This document shows positions 1 through 6,725 of a stretch of DNA of 40,854 bases, piece by piece. Source of the DNA: a virus; the IMG/VR virus record IMGVR_UViG_3300042868_005714, positions 1-40,854 of that record. One strand, 5' to 3'. Within the stretch, counting starts at the first letter, position 1. Every line of letters starts with the position of its first letter. The position numbers and the translations under genes are program-made. The notes under the pieces were generated by a model, which was not told where the DNA came from, ran no database searches, and saw nothing but the letters and a program-made list of their open reading frames with translations.

Positions 1-99
1 CACACTCAGGGCGAACCTGCAAGAATATTTGTACATGCCATGACACAGGAAGAAGCTGAAAGACAGGTTGATGAGTGGTTTGGTGAAGGTGTAGAATGA
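1..99 (+). CDS. C-terminal end of a hypothetical protein (cut by window edge)
   Basis: An open frame runs from the window start to the TGA at 97-99 and gives the last 32 residues of a protein. They are acidic and probably helical, with the segment EEAERQVDEWFGEG. The stop overlaps the ATG of the next gene (ATGA), the same coupling seen throughout this block, which supports it as a real gene end. The family cannot be named from so short a piece. Confidence 0.6.
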   Translation, partial: HTQGEPARIFVHAMTQEEAERQVDEWFGEGVE

Positions 100-515
100 T
101 TAAGCCGTTGCGTGACGATCTAATGGTGCAACAACAAGTAGACGACGATTGGCAACATTTTGTCGGTGTGATCATGTTGAACCAAACTGGTCGCAAAGCA
201 GTAAAGACCACACTACCCGAATTTCTATATTGGTTTCCTACAGCATTAGCATTATTACACGCAGAAGAAGAGTTTGTCAAAAGCATAATCCAACCCTTAG
301 GAATGGTTAATGTTCGCTATACTCGGTTGATTAGAATGAGTCAAGACTACTTGACTTGGGACGGAAATGATGCTACAATGTTATATGGCATTGGCAAGTA
401 TGGTTCAGATAGTTATGAGATCTTTTTCAAACATAATTACACAGTAGAGCCCACTGACAAAGAATTAATCCGTTATCTAGATGAAGAGGTAAGAGATGTT
501 GTTGAAACTGTTTGA
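96..515 (+). CDS. MBD4-like HhH-GPD DNA glycosylase
   Basis: This 139-aa protein resembles the glycosylase domain of MBD4 along most of its length. The matching landmarks are FVGVIMLNQTGRKA (22-35), KPLG-like IIQPLG (64-69), the helix-hairpin-helix LYGIGKYGSDSYEIF (96-110) and EPTDKEL (118-124), where D121 is the expected catalytic aspartate. The position of the Schiff-base lysine of endonuclease III is a tyrosine, as in MBD4, so a monofunctional enzyme removing T or U (or a damaged pyrimidine) from DNA is predicted. It is shorter than Nth and lacks an iron-sulfur cluster loop. The start has GAAGG 6 nt upstream and overlaps the previous stop. The match is from memory of the family; the exact substrate is inference. 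Confidence 0.75.
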   Translation: MIKPLRDDLMVQQQVDDDWQHFVGVIMLNQTGRKAVKTTLPEFLYWFPTALALLHAEEEFVKSIIQPLGMVNVRYTRLIRMSQDYLTWDGNDATMLYGIGKYGSDSYEIFFKHNYTVEPTDKELIRYLDEEVRDVVETV

Positions 516-957
516 AAGATTAGGTCGCAAACGCATCATTTATGATCGCGTTAACAACGAACCTTACCTTGTAAGATATTATCTCTTTTTGAAAGAACGT
601 GAGCGTTTTCCTTTTAATATATTTCTACATAAGTTTCTCAAAGGTGATCCGGATGATGTGCATGATCATCCCTGGCCCTATGCTACACTAATTTTGAAGG
701 GCGGATATTATGAATGGGTTCCGGAATTTGATCGAGACGGTAAAATGCTTGGCGAGATGCAGAAGTGGCGAGGTCCAGGTCATTTTCGTATTTGTAGTTC
801 TAATAGTTATCACCGGATTGAATTAAAACCAGGCGTCACTGCCTGGACTCTGTTTATGCCTGGTCCTCATCGCCGCGAATGGGGATTTTTAGTCAACAAT
901 CAGTGGATACAACATGAGCAGTACCTCAAGGAGAGATATGAACAAACTCAAAATTAA
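496..957 (+). CDS. Cupin-fold protein
   Basis: This 153-aa protein has a cupin metal-binding pattern: HDHPW at 56-60 (H56, H58), GGYYE at 69-73 (E73 as third ligand) and H106 in SYHRIEL. The surrounding beta-rich sequence (TLILKGG, HFRICSSNSYHRI) fits a small single-domain cupin. Such proteins occur in many marine phages; the reaction is unknown, and a metal-dependent oxygenase or a sugar-binding role are both possible. Its start overlaps the glycosylase by 20 nt and has a GAAGAGGT Shine-Dalgarno. The next gene overlaps its end by 20 nt, so it is part of one translation-coupled block. Confidence 0.7.
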   Translation: MLLKLFERLGRKRIIYDRVNNEPYLVRYYLFLKERERFPFNIFLHKFLKGDPDDVHDHPWPYATLILKGGYYEWVPEFDRDGKMLGEMQKWRGPGHFRICSSNSYHRIELKPGVTAWTLFMPGPHRREWGFLVNNQWIQHEQYLKERYEQTQN

Positions 958-1528
958 TCAGCATGAAGTAACTGGTCTAGTCGGCAAGATCTGTAGAGAA
1001 CTTGCTATAGGAAGTTGGCGACCAGATTATATTGTAGGAATCACTCGCGGTGGGTTGGTTCCTGCTGTTATGATCAGTCAATATTTTAATATCCCATTGC
1101 ATACATTAAATGTAAGTCTGCGTGACGGAGATGTAGGACCCGAAAGTAATCTGTGGATGGCCGAAGATGCACTAGGGCCGAACAGTAGAGAACGGATTGT
1201 TGAAGATTCCGATAACATTGGCGGTATTCTAGAAGCTGCAAGTTCTTTACTAGAAAACGGTGGCACATACAAGAATATTCTTATTGTGGATGATATCAAC
1301 GATCAAGGCACTACACTTAACTGGATCATGAAAGACTGGCCCAGTGGCTGTTTTCCAGATGATCCTAGTTGGGGTGAGGTGTGGAACAATAATGTAAAAT
1401 TTGCAGTATTGGTAGATAATCTTGCCAGCCAATGTGAAGTTAAAATGGATTACGTTGGCATGGAAGTCAACAAGGCAGAAAAAGATATATGGATTGATTT
1501 TCCTTGGGAAGATTGGTGGACTAAATGA
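938..1528 (+). CDS. Phosphoribosyltransferase-domain protein
   Basis: This 196-aa protein carries a type I phosphoribosyltransferase signature. The PRPP-binding motif ILIVDDINDQGTT lies at 114-126, and GITRGGLVPA at 34-43 matches the pyrophosphate-loop region. The family transfers ribose-5-phosphate from PRPP to a purine or pyrimidine base. A long hood segment (residues 60-110) makes it closer to bacterial xanthine/hypoxanthine-type enzymes than to OPRT, but base specificity is not readable. I chose the ATG at 938 because AAGGAG at 928-933 sits 4 nt upstream; an in-frame ATG at 914 lies deeper in the cupin gene without such a site. A salvage role during infection is inference. Confidence 0.8.
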   Translation: MNKLKINQHEVTGLVGKICRELAIGSWRPDYIVGITRGGLVPAVMISQYFNIPLHTLNVSLRDGDVGPESNLWMAEDALGPNSRERIVEDSDNIGGILEAASSLLENGGTYKNILIVDDINDQGTTLNWIMKDWPSGCFPDDPSWGEVWNNNVKFAVLVDNLASQCEVKMDYVGMEVNKAEKDIWIDFPWEDWWTK

Positions 1529-1752
1529 TCGATTCTAAGATCAAGGTTCGCTGCACTGATGCAGGCAAAGATTTTGACATGCATGTTCTAGGATACAAGC
1601 CTAAGGTATTTTTAGATGTTGCATTTCAAACTATTAAGTTGCGATTAGTTTATATGGAACGTACTAAGGCATTTGCAGGCAGTCTAGGCGGCCGTGAGTT
1701 TGTTGTACGCGAAGACGAGTTACCTCGAGAACGTGGAGAGTATAAACGATGA
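1525..1752 (+). CDS. Hypothetical protein (75 aa)
   Basis: A small basic, beta-rich protein that I do not recognise. It starts and ends in ATGA overlaps with the phosphoribosyltransferase and HIT genes, which is strong evidence that it is translated. It contains LGYKPKVFLDVAF near the N-terminus and GGREFVVREDELPRERG near the C-terminus. No membrane segment, cysteine cluster or catalytic motif is visible. Confidence 0.65.
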   Translation: MIDSKIKVRCTDAGKDFDMHVLGYKPKVFLDVAFQTIKLRLVYMERTKAFAGSLGGREFVVREDELPRERGEYKR

Positions 1753-2126
1753 ACCTACACTATTCATTAGATGATGCACGTGATGCGGGTGATGCACCTT
1801 GGGACGATGTCATACAAGATGATTTTCATGTTGCTATTTTTAAAGACAAGTATCCTGTAACAGAAGGACACTTGCTGTTTGTGCCTAAATATTCAGCCGT
1901 AGGTGTTATTGAAGATTGTTTTGCGGATGCACTTAGACTTGGACAAGAAAAAGTCAACAGTGGCGAGTGGGACGGATTCAATATTGGAATGAATTGGGGG
2001 GAGGCTGCTGGACAGACCGTGCCTTATCCACATGTTCATTTGATTCCTAGACGCAAAGGTGACATGGAAGACCCCACAGGTGGTGTTCGCCACGTGATTC
2101 CAGAAAAGGGTAATTATCGTAAATGA
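1749..2126 (+). CDS. HIT-family nucleotide hydrolase/transferase-like protein
   Basis: This 125-aa protein has the histidine-triad layout: PVTEGHLLFVPK (36-47), GFNIGMNWGEAAGQTVPY (76-93) and PHVHLIPRRKGD (94-105), followed by GGVRHVIPEKGNY. HIT proteins cleave or transfer nucleotides from phosphoramidates or dinucleoside polyphosphates. The nucleophilic His (H95) and the following His (H97) are present, but the first member of the triad is a tyrosine (Y93). It sits after a phosphoribosyltransferase, which suggests nucleotide metabolism, although a specific substrate cannot be assigned. The ATG at 1749 overlaps the upstream stop. Confidence 0.85.
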   Translation: MNLHYSLDDARDAGDAPWDDVIQDDFHVAIFKDKYPVTEGHLLFVPKYSAVGVIEDCFADALRLGQEKVNSGEWDGFNIGMNWGEAAGQTVPYPHVHLIPRRKGDMEDPTGGVRHVIPEKGNYRK

Positions 2127-2317
2127 AGAGAATCACTGTGCCGTGGAAGAATCAAACCAACACATGGTGGAATGAAACCTGCGCCAATATATTAGAGCAT
2201 TTTGGATTACCTGGTGATAGGTATGTCACAGAAATCACTGCAGATCACATGCACTTTGATTTTAACGACGATAAAGATGCATTAATGTGTAGAATAATGA
2301 TCAGCGATAAAATATGA
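2123..2317 (+). CDS. Conserved hypothetical phage protein (64 aa)
   Basis: A short soluble protein with a tryptophan-rich start (VPWKNQTNTWWNETC) and an acidic middle. I recall similar sequences in marine T4-like genomes, but no function is known to me. It overlaps both neighbours by ATGA junctions, consistent with translational coupling. Confidence 0.65.
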   Translation: MKRITVPWKNQTNTWWNETCANILEHFGLPGDRYVTEITADHMHFDFNDDKDALMCRIMISDKI

Positions 2318-2520
2318 AACATTTTGTCTATATCTGTATCATGATTGTATTGATCGTTGTGCTGATACGATATCGACCCGAAGGCAGAGTCTACGACTGC
2401 AGAGATGCACACTGGCATCCAGACTATCCTATAGAAGTTAAACAAGAATGTGCTAGACTAAGAATAGAAGAATGGCGTAGATTAAATCAAGAAACAGAAT
2501 CCAAAGATAGGTATATATAA
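2314..2520 (+). CDS. Small membrane-anchored hypothetical protein
   Basis: This 68-aa protein begins with one hydrophobic helix, FVYICIMIVLIVVLI (residues 4-18), followed by a positively charged stretch (RYRPEG). A polar tail has two cysteines (YDC, QEC) and an arginine-rich helix. The layout suggests a single-pass inner-membrane protein; with the basic residues after the helix the tail is probably cytoplasmic by the positive-inside rule. Function unknown. Its ATG overlaps the previous stop. Confidence 0.6.
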   Translation: MKHFVYICIMIVLIVVLIRYRPEGRVYDCRDAHWHPDYPIEVKQECARLRIEEWRRLNQETESKDRYI

Positions 2521-2521
2521 A

Positions 2522-2707
2522 ATGCAAACATGGACAGTAACAGTGGAAGAAGACGGTATCATAACGTTGCCCCAAGATCTTTTAGATGCCGCAGGATGGC
2601 GAGAAGGCGATTGCCTACATTGGATTGATCAACATGATGGATCTTGGCAATTGGTCAAGGAAGAGTTGACAACATTTATAAAAAGTGGTATAATAAACAA
2701 TGAGTAA
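2522..2707 (+). CDS. SpoVT/AbrB-like domain protein
   Basis: This 61-aa protein matches the AbrB swapped-hairpin pattern: TVTVEEDGIITLPQDLLDAA (residues 5-24) and then GWREGDCLHWID. Members usually bind DNA as dimers, often as transition-state regulators or as antitoxins. No toxin gene adjoins it; the next gene is the QueE-like enzyme, whose ATG overlaps this frame by 8 nt. A role as a phage transcription regulator is possible but not shown. Confidence 0.65.
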   Translation: MQTWTVTVEEDGIITLPQDLLDAAGWREGDCLHWIDQHDGSWQLVKEELTTFIKSGIINNE

Positions 2708-3563
2708 AATTAAAATAGCAGAACTGTTTTACAGTATACAAGGCGAAGGCCGATATATGGGTGTTCCTAGTGTATTCTTACGCACTTTTGGATGTAATTT
2801 TAAATGTGCTGGCTTTGGAATGCCGCGTGGCGAAGTAAGTCACGAAGCAACAGATATTGCGGCCACGCATAAAATGATCGAATCATTTCAAACGTATGAG
2901 GAACTTCCGTTAGTCAGCACAGGCTGTGACAGCTATGCATCATGGATGCCAGAATTTAAAGATCTTTCACCACTGCTTACATCAGATGCAATAGCAGAAC
3001 GTATCATGGAAATTTTACCTTACAAGCGTTGGGAAGATGAACATCTTGTGATCACAGGTGGTGAACCGTTGTTGGGATGGCAACGTGCTTATCCGGATCT
3101 TTTGAATCATCTGAGTATGACGGGCCTTAAAGAAATTACTTTTGAAACCAACGGTACTCAAAAGCTAACTCCGGAGTTTAAAAAATATCTACAAGAATGG
3201 TCACAGAATCCTCCTTTTGCTAGTAGAGAAGTTACATTTTCAGTCAGTGCCAAACTCAGTTGTTCAGGAGAACAGCCCAGTGAAGCCATACGTCCAGATA
3301 TAGTCTGTGAATATCAAGAAGCTGGTCATGTATATCTCAAATTAGTAGTGGCCACTGAAGATGATGCAGAAGAAGCTCTAGAAGCTGTGGATATCTATCG
3401 TGCAGAAGGTTTCACTGGTAATGTTTATCTCATGCCTGTGGGCGGGGTTGAGTCAGTATACACACTAAATAACCGCAGAGTAGCAGAACTGGCAATGAAA
3501 CATGGACTGAGATATTCAGACAGATTGCAGGTGCCACTGTTTAAGAATGAATGGGGTACATAA
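2700..3563 (+). CDS. queE: QueE-like 7-carboxy-7-deazaguanine synthase (radical SAM)
   Basis: The N-terminus AELFYSIQGEGRYMGVPSVF (7-26) and the downstream motifs ITGGEPLLGW, FETNGTQ and VSAKLSCSGE are typical of QueE, which converts 6-carboxytetrahydropterin to 7-carboxy-7-deazaguanine, the ring-contraction step toward preQ0. The cluster cysteines are split: C32 and C36 form CX3C, but the third, C76 in the equivalent of CDTxYAW (here CDSYASW), lies 39 residues further on instead of 2. At 287 aa it is longer than most bacterial QueE (about 210-250). No QueC, QueD, FolE or transglycosylase is in the window. In phages this pathway feeds 7-deazaguanine DNA modification or host tRNA pools; which applies here is unknown. 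Confidence 0.85.
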   Translation: MSKIKIAELFYSIQGEGRYMGVPSVFLRTFGCNFKCAGFGMPRGEVSHEATDIAATHKMIESFQTYEELPLVSTGCDSYASWMPEFKDLSPLLTSDAIAERIMEILPYKRWEDEHLVITGGEPLLGWQRAYPDLLNHLSMTGLKEITFETNGTQKLTPEFKKYLQEWSQNPPFASREVTFSVSAKLSCSGEQPSEAIRPDIVCEYQEAGHVYLKLVVATEDDAEEALEAVDIYRAEGFTGNVYLMPVGGVESVYTLNNRRVAELAMKHGLRYSDRLQVPLFKNEWGT

Positions 3564-4000
3564 TGAAAATAATTAAAAAACTATTTGGTCTAGATAAACT
3601 AGAAGCTTCTATCCAAAAAGCTGAACTGGATTTGGCAGAAGCCAACAACAGGTTGGCTGCGGCTGAAGCTGCATCTAAAACTGCTGAACAAGCAGAAGAA
3701 ACTGCCAAGCAGACACCAAAAGAACGTGCTACTAGACGCAAAGAAGCATGGGTTGGTGTAATAAACACTCATGTTAACAAAGATAATATACGAAATGGCT
3801 TTTTTGAGCTTGACTGGAATGACCAATTTGTGCTACAATTAAAGCAAGAGGGATACGGTGAAGATGGTGACAAAGAAGAAGAAATCGTAGATCGTTGGTT
3901 CCGTGAACTTTGTGCAAATGTTGTGGTAGATGGTGATTTTGGCGGCCCTGTGAACACAGGTGTTATAGACATTAAAACAGTGAAGAAGACAAATCAATGA
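3563..4000 (+). CDS. Hypothetical protein with N-terminal coiled coil
   Basis: This 145-aa protein begins with an alanine- and glutamate-rich helix (about residues 10-60, with LAEANNRLAAAEAASKTAEQ), probably a coiled coil. A compact C-terminal region contains NGFFELDWNDQFV and IVDRWFRELC. The ATG at 3563 overlaps the QueE stop as TAATG. An in-frame ATG 12 nt earlier (3551) lies within queE and has no better ribosome site. Function unknown. Confidence 0.7.
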   Translation: MKIIKKLFGLDKLEASIQKAELDLAEANNRLAAAEAASKTAEQAEETAKQTPKERATRRKEAWVGVINTHVNKDNIRNGFFELDWNDQFVLQLKQEGYGEDGDKEEEIVDRWFRELCANVVVDGDFGGPVNTGVIDIKTVKKTNQ

Positions 4001-4998
4001 CCTATATTTTAGTTGATACAGCAAATACATTCTTTCGTGCTCGTCACGTGATCAACGGTGATGCTGATATCAAACTAGGCATGGCTTTTCATATCACCCT
4101 TAATTCAATCCGCAAAGCATGGCAGCAGTTTAACGGCAGTCATGTCATATTCTGTTTAGAAGGTAGATCTTGGCGCAAAGATTATTATGCACCCTACAAG
4201 CGAAATCGTTCTGATGCTCGTGCTGCTCACACAGAAAAAGAAGCAGAGGAAGATCGCGTGTTTTGGGAAGCCTTTGATACATTCAAAGAGTTTATCACAG
4301 ATAAAACTAACTGCACAGTCATGCAGAATCCACAGCTAGAAGCAGATGATTTAATCGCAGGCTGGATACAGAGCCATCCAAATGACAAACATGTAATCAT
4401 CAGTACTGACACAGATTTTGTACAATTGATCGCCCCTAATGTCACACAGTACAACGGCGTCATGGAACATGTAATCACACATGAAGGTATCTTCGATGAC
4501 AAAGGCAAAAGAATCATTGATAAGAAAACACAAGAACCTAAAGCTATCCCAGACCCGGAATGGCTGCTGTTCGAAAAATGCATGCGTGGTGATACCAGTG
4601 ATAATGTCTTCTCGGCGTATCCGGGTGTGCGTACTAAAGGCACAAGCAAAAAAGTGGGTCTTACAGAAGCGTTCGAAGATCGTGGCAGCAAAGGATATGC
4701 GTGGAACAATCTCATGCTTCAGAGATGGACTGACCATGAAGGCAAAGAACACAGAGTCTTAGAAGATTACGAACGCAATCGTAGATTGATTGACCTTAGT
4801 CATCAGCCAGATGACATCAAAGCCATAATCTCAGAGACCATTGCCGCAGCCACTAGTGCAGACAAAAATGTCAGCCAGGTTGGTCTTAGATTAATGAAGT
4901 TCTGTGGCCTGTATGATCTCAAGAAGATATCTGATCAGGCTGCAAGTTATTCGGAACCATTGAATGCGAGGTACCTAGTTGGAGAACGACATGACTGA
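3997..4998 (+). CDS. T4 RNase H-like 5'-3' exonuclease (FEN family)
   Basis: This 333-aa protein has the metal-binding aspartates of the FEN/5'-3' exonuclease family: D7 in ILVDTANTFFRAR, the basic patch SWRKDYYAPYKRNR (58-71), EADD at 115-118, STDTD at 136-140 and MRGDTSDN at 196-203, followed by the helix-hairpin-helix-like PGVRTKG. In T4 the homologue (rnh) removes RNA primers and trims 5' flaps during lagging-strand synthesis. Its length is close to T4 RNase H (305 aa). The ATG overlaps the previous stop. A replication role is well supported by family knowledge; processivity partners are outside the window. Confidence 0.88.
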   Translation: MTYILVDTANTFFRARHVINGDADIKLGMAFHITLNSIRKAWQQFNGSHVIFCLEGRSWRKDYYAPYKRNRSDARAAHTEKEAEEDRVFWEAFDTFKEFITDKTNCTVMQNPQLEADDLIAGWIQSHPNDKHVIISTDTDFVQLIAPNVTQYNGVMEHVITHEGIFDDKGKRIIDKKTQEPKAIPDPEWLLFEKCMRGDTSDNVFSAYPGVRTKGTSKKVGLTEAFEDRGSKGYAWNNLMLQRWTDHEGKEHRVLEDYERNRRLIDLSHQPDDIKAIISETIAAATSADKNVSQVGLRLMKFCGLYDLKKISDQAASYSEPLNARYLVGERHD

Positions 4999-5467
4999 TT
5001 TACACGCCAAACCTATCATAGATAACAAGTTTTGGATCGTAGAAGAGAATGGCGAGAAGATTGCTACTCTAAGAAAAAATGAAGACAATAGATTCGTAAT
5101 GAGTAATCAAGATGGAATAAAAATCTATGAAACTAAAGAACACATCACTAGAACATTCGGTAAAAAATTCTTTACTGTCAAGATTGTAAAAGAAAGTGAA
5201 AACGCCTTACCCAATGAGGTTCACGGTTATCCGACCAGCACAGCACCTCACAATGCCATGTTTGACATACGTAAGAAACTTCCCCTATTCACAAAAAGCA
5301 GTGATTCAAAAAGTTTGTATTGTGCAGGATATTACTGTATAAAATTCGAGAAAGGTTGGGTTAAGAGTTTCTGTCCTAAAAAGATCACCTTAGAAAGATA
5401 CCCCTATCGAGGTCCTCTTAAAACAGAATTAGAAATGAAACAGGTATTAGCTAATGTCTCAAAATAA
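4991..5467 (+). CDS. Conserved hypothetical protein (158 aa)
   Basis: A soluble mixed-fold protein with a beta-rich N-terminal half (FWIVEENGEKIATLRKN) and a C-terminal half with YCAGYYCIKFEKGWVKSFC, which has three cysteines. I do not know its function. I chose the ATG at 4991 because GGAGAA at 4981-4986 lies just upstream; a TTG at 4979 would place the start before that site. It overlaps the exonuclease end by 8 nt, and the next gene starts 14 nt before its stop. Confidence 0.7.
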   Translation: MTDLHAKPIIDNKFWIVEENGEKIATLRKNEDNRFVMSNQDGIKIYETKEHITRTFGKKFFTVKIVKESENALPNEVHGYPTSTAPHNAMFDIRKKLPLFTKSSDSKSLYCAGYYCIKFEKGWVKSFCPKKITLERYPYRGPLKTELEMKQVLANVSK

Positions 5468-5702
5468 CATACCTACTGTGTTGCCTACAGTTGAGAAATT
5501 ACTTCAACGAATAACAATAGCAGAAAAGAGCCAACAGAAAGAAATAAGGATCACTATACAGGAAGCCAGAGATCTCACCACTGAGCTCGCTATTTTTTCT
5601 ACTAAACTAGGCCGCACTGTGCAGGAAATACATGGTATCCTAGCTCAGATCAAAGAATCCAGTCAAAGTATAGACGTTAAGTTCGACGGCGGCTCATTTT
5701 AA
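5454..5702 (+). CDS. Small helical hypothetical protein (82 aa)
   Basis: An almost entirely helical protein with heptad-like spacing from about residue 12 to 70 (VEKLLQRITIAEKSQQKEI and onward), ending in KFDGGSF. It overlaps the upstream gene by 14 nt. Nothing identifies its role. A structural or small regulatory factor is possible from its position after the replication exonuclease, but this is a guess. Confidence 0.6.
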   Translation: MSQNNIPTVLPTVEKLLQRITIAEKSQQKEIRITIQEARDLTTELAIFSTKLGRTVQEIHGILAQIKESSQSIDVKFDGGSF

Positions 5703-5705
5703 AAA

Positions 5706-5741
5706 GATAAATATATACGTGGTTAATTAGGAACCCGTATA
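5706..5741 (+). promoter_or_regulatory. Candidate late promoter and leader hairpin
   Basis: GATAAATA at 5706-5713 differs from the T4 late octamer TATAAATA by one base and lies in one of the few intergenic gaps of this block. Immediately downstream, 5714-5719 (TATACG) plus 5721-5724 (GGTT) pairs with AACC at 5732-5735 plus CGTATA at 5736-5741: 10 bp with a single bulged T and a 7-nt loop holding AGG of the ribosome site. With T4 spacing, transcription would start near 5719, so late transcripts would lack most of the lower left arm. Confidence 0.5.
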
Positions 5742-5743
5742 AG

Positions 5744-6028
5744 ATGTCGAGACCAAAACCAAAGATACTTTTAGAATATGCTAACAAAGAAACTTTCAAA
5801 GTCGAGCAGATACTGGACTCGGAAGCCATTTGGGCTGTTTTCTATCGACACCAACCGTTTAATCTAAAGAGTGGTAGCCTAGTAGCCAGCTATCCTGGTC
5901 CTAAATATAAAAAAGTATCATTTTCAAATCCTGGCCATGCACACAATTTGGCTAAAAAATTAAACAAACTTTTTAAAACCACAGACTTTGCTGTGGTTAA
6001 ACTCACTGCCGGTGAAGAGGTAGTTTAA
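5744..6028 (+). CDS. Conserved hypothetical marine-phage protein (94 aa)
   Basis: A basic 94-aa protein with the segment YPGPKYKKVSFSNPGHAH (residues 50-67), which I associate with marine T4-like genomes but cannot tie to a function. It follows a candidate late promoter and a leader hairpin whose loop holds the likely ribosome site (AGGA near 5729), so late expression is plausible. No membrane segment or catalytic motif is evident. Confidence 0.65.
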   Translation: MSRPKPKILLEYANKETFKVEQILDSEAIWAVFYRHQPFNLKSGSLVASYPGPKYKKVSFSNPGHAHNLAKKLNKLFKTTDFAVVKLTAGEEVV

Positions 6029-6029
6029 C

Positions 6030-6437
6030 GTGGATTCCAAGGATGCCTATACTCGGGTGTTCTTACAGGCAGCAGAACTACCTATCGACTCTGACACAGT
6101 GAAGCAGTACAGATCAGTATGGTGGTGGAGTTTCAGAGAAAAGACTCAAGGTGGCCTTAGACTAACTGAACAGGCCTTGCAGTTCATTGAAGAATATGCT
6201 AAAATTAAAACTTATAAAATAGATTTTCCAAAAGAATTTGCATTCACTCCGCAGGTGCTGGTTTGGTTAGATCATTTTATCGATTCTCCTTTTTTCATCA
6301 ATAAAAAACATATTATAGTTATGAAAGAAAAATCCGCTTTTGAACTGTATCTTTTTTCTGGCGATGTTGCCAAGCTGGGTCACACCAAAGCTATGGCCAA
6401 AAGACTTAGCCAAGAATCCACCCTCGAATCTAATTGA
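6030..6437 (+). CDS. Hypothetical protein (135 aa, GTG start)
   Basis: The frame opens with GTG at 6030, directly after the previous stop, with GAAGAGG about 10 nt upstream. The protein has a striking WWWSF cluster (residues 29-33), then GGLRLTEQALQFIEEY and a C-terminal helix with GHTKAMAKRLS. The LRLTE segment suggests a small winged-helix-like or adaptor fold, but no family is certain. The next ATG in frame is far inside the protein, so the GTG start is favoured. Confidence 0.65.
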   Translation: MDSKDAYTRVFLQAAELPIDSDTVKQYRSVWWWSFREKTQGGLRLTEQALQFIEEYAKIKTYKIDFPKEFAFTPQVLVWLDHFIDSPFFINKKHIIVMKEKSAFELYLFSGDVAKLGHTKAMAKRLSQESTLESN

Positions 6438-6439
6438 CT

Positions 6440-6447
6440 TATAAATA
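6440..6447 (+). promoter_or_regulatory. Candidate T4-type late promoter octamer
   Basis: A perfect TATAAATA lies in the 18-nt gap between two genes. With T4 late spacing the transcript would begin near 6453, only about 3 nt before the ATG at 6456. Either the next gene is translated from a nearly leaderless message, or the promoter mainly serves the genes from 6725 on, which have strong ribosome sites. Confidence 0.5.
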
Positions 6448-6455
6448 TTTTCACG

Positions 6456-6725
6456 ATGTTTGATTTAAATCCTATTGATGTACTAAAACAGCGCAGGCTT
6501 AAGACCATTCCTCCTCACTTCAGCAAAATTGCTATCTCAGATAACGAAATTTTTGAAGGTGTAGAAGAATGGGTCAAGACCAAATTGAAAGGCCGTTACT
6601 GCTTGGCCAAACAACCAGGTATTGATAAATCTGGAAATCTGCGTTCTACTCATTATCTAGGATTCGAAGATCAAAAAGAATTAACGTATTTCATGCTTGC
6701 ATGTAACCATTTAAGGAGAACCTAA
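6456..6725 (+). CDS. Hypothetical protein (89 aa)
   Basis: A basic 89-aa protein, not recognised. It has PPHFSKIAISDNEIFEGVEE in the N-terminal half and GRYCLAKQPGID plus STHYLGFEDQKE in the C-terminal half. No Shine-Dalgarno precedes the ATG at 6456; instead a late-type octamer ends 8 nt before it. Its last base overlaps the next start (TAATG). Confidence 0.6.
   Translation: MFDLNPIDVLKQRRLKTIPPHFSKIAISDNEIFEGVEEWVKTKLKGRYCLAKQPGIDKSGNLRSTHYLGFEDQKELTYFMLACNHLRRT

Noticed and set aside
2522-4000. A full preQ0/7-deazaguanine pathway around the QueE-like gene
   Set aside because: No FolE, QueD, QueC or transglycosylase-like protein is present in the window; only the QueE-like step can be claimed.
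4227-4762. Open frames of 93-162 codons on both strands within the exonuclease gene
   Set aside because: The FEN-type motifs are all in the 3997-4998 frame; the others lie wholly inside it, have no ribosome sites and show no recognisable sequence.
5872-5885. CTAAATAT as another late promoter
   Set aside because: It lies inside a coding gene with no gene start just downstream; in AT-rich DNA such matches are expected by chance, as also at 3463, 11376 and 15093.
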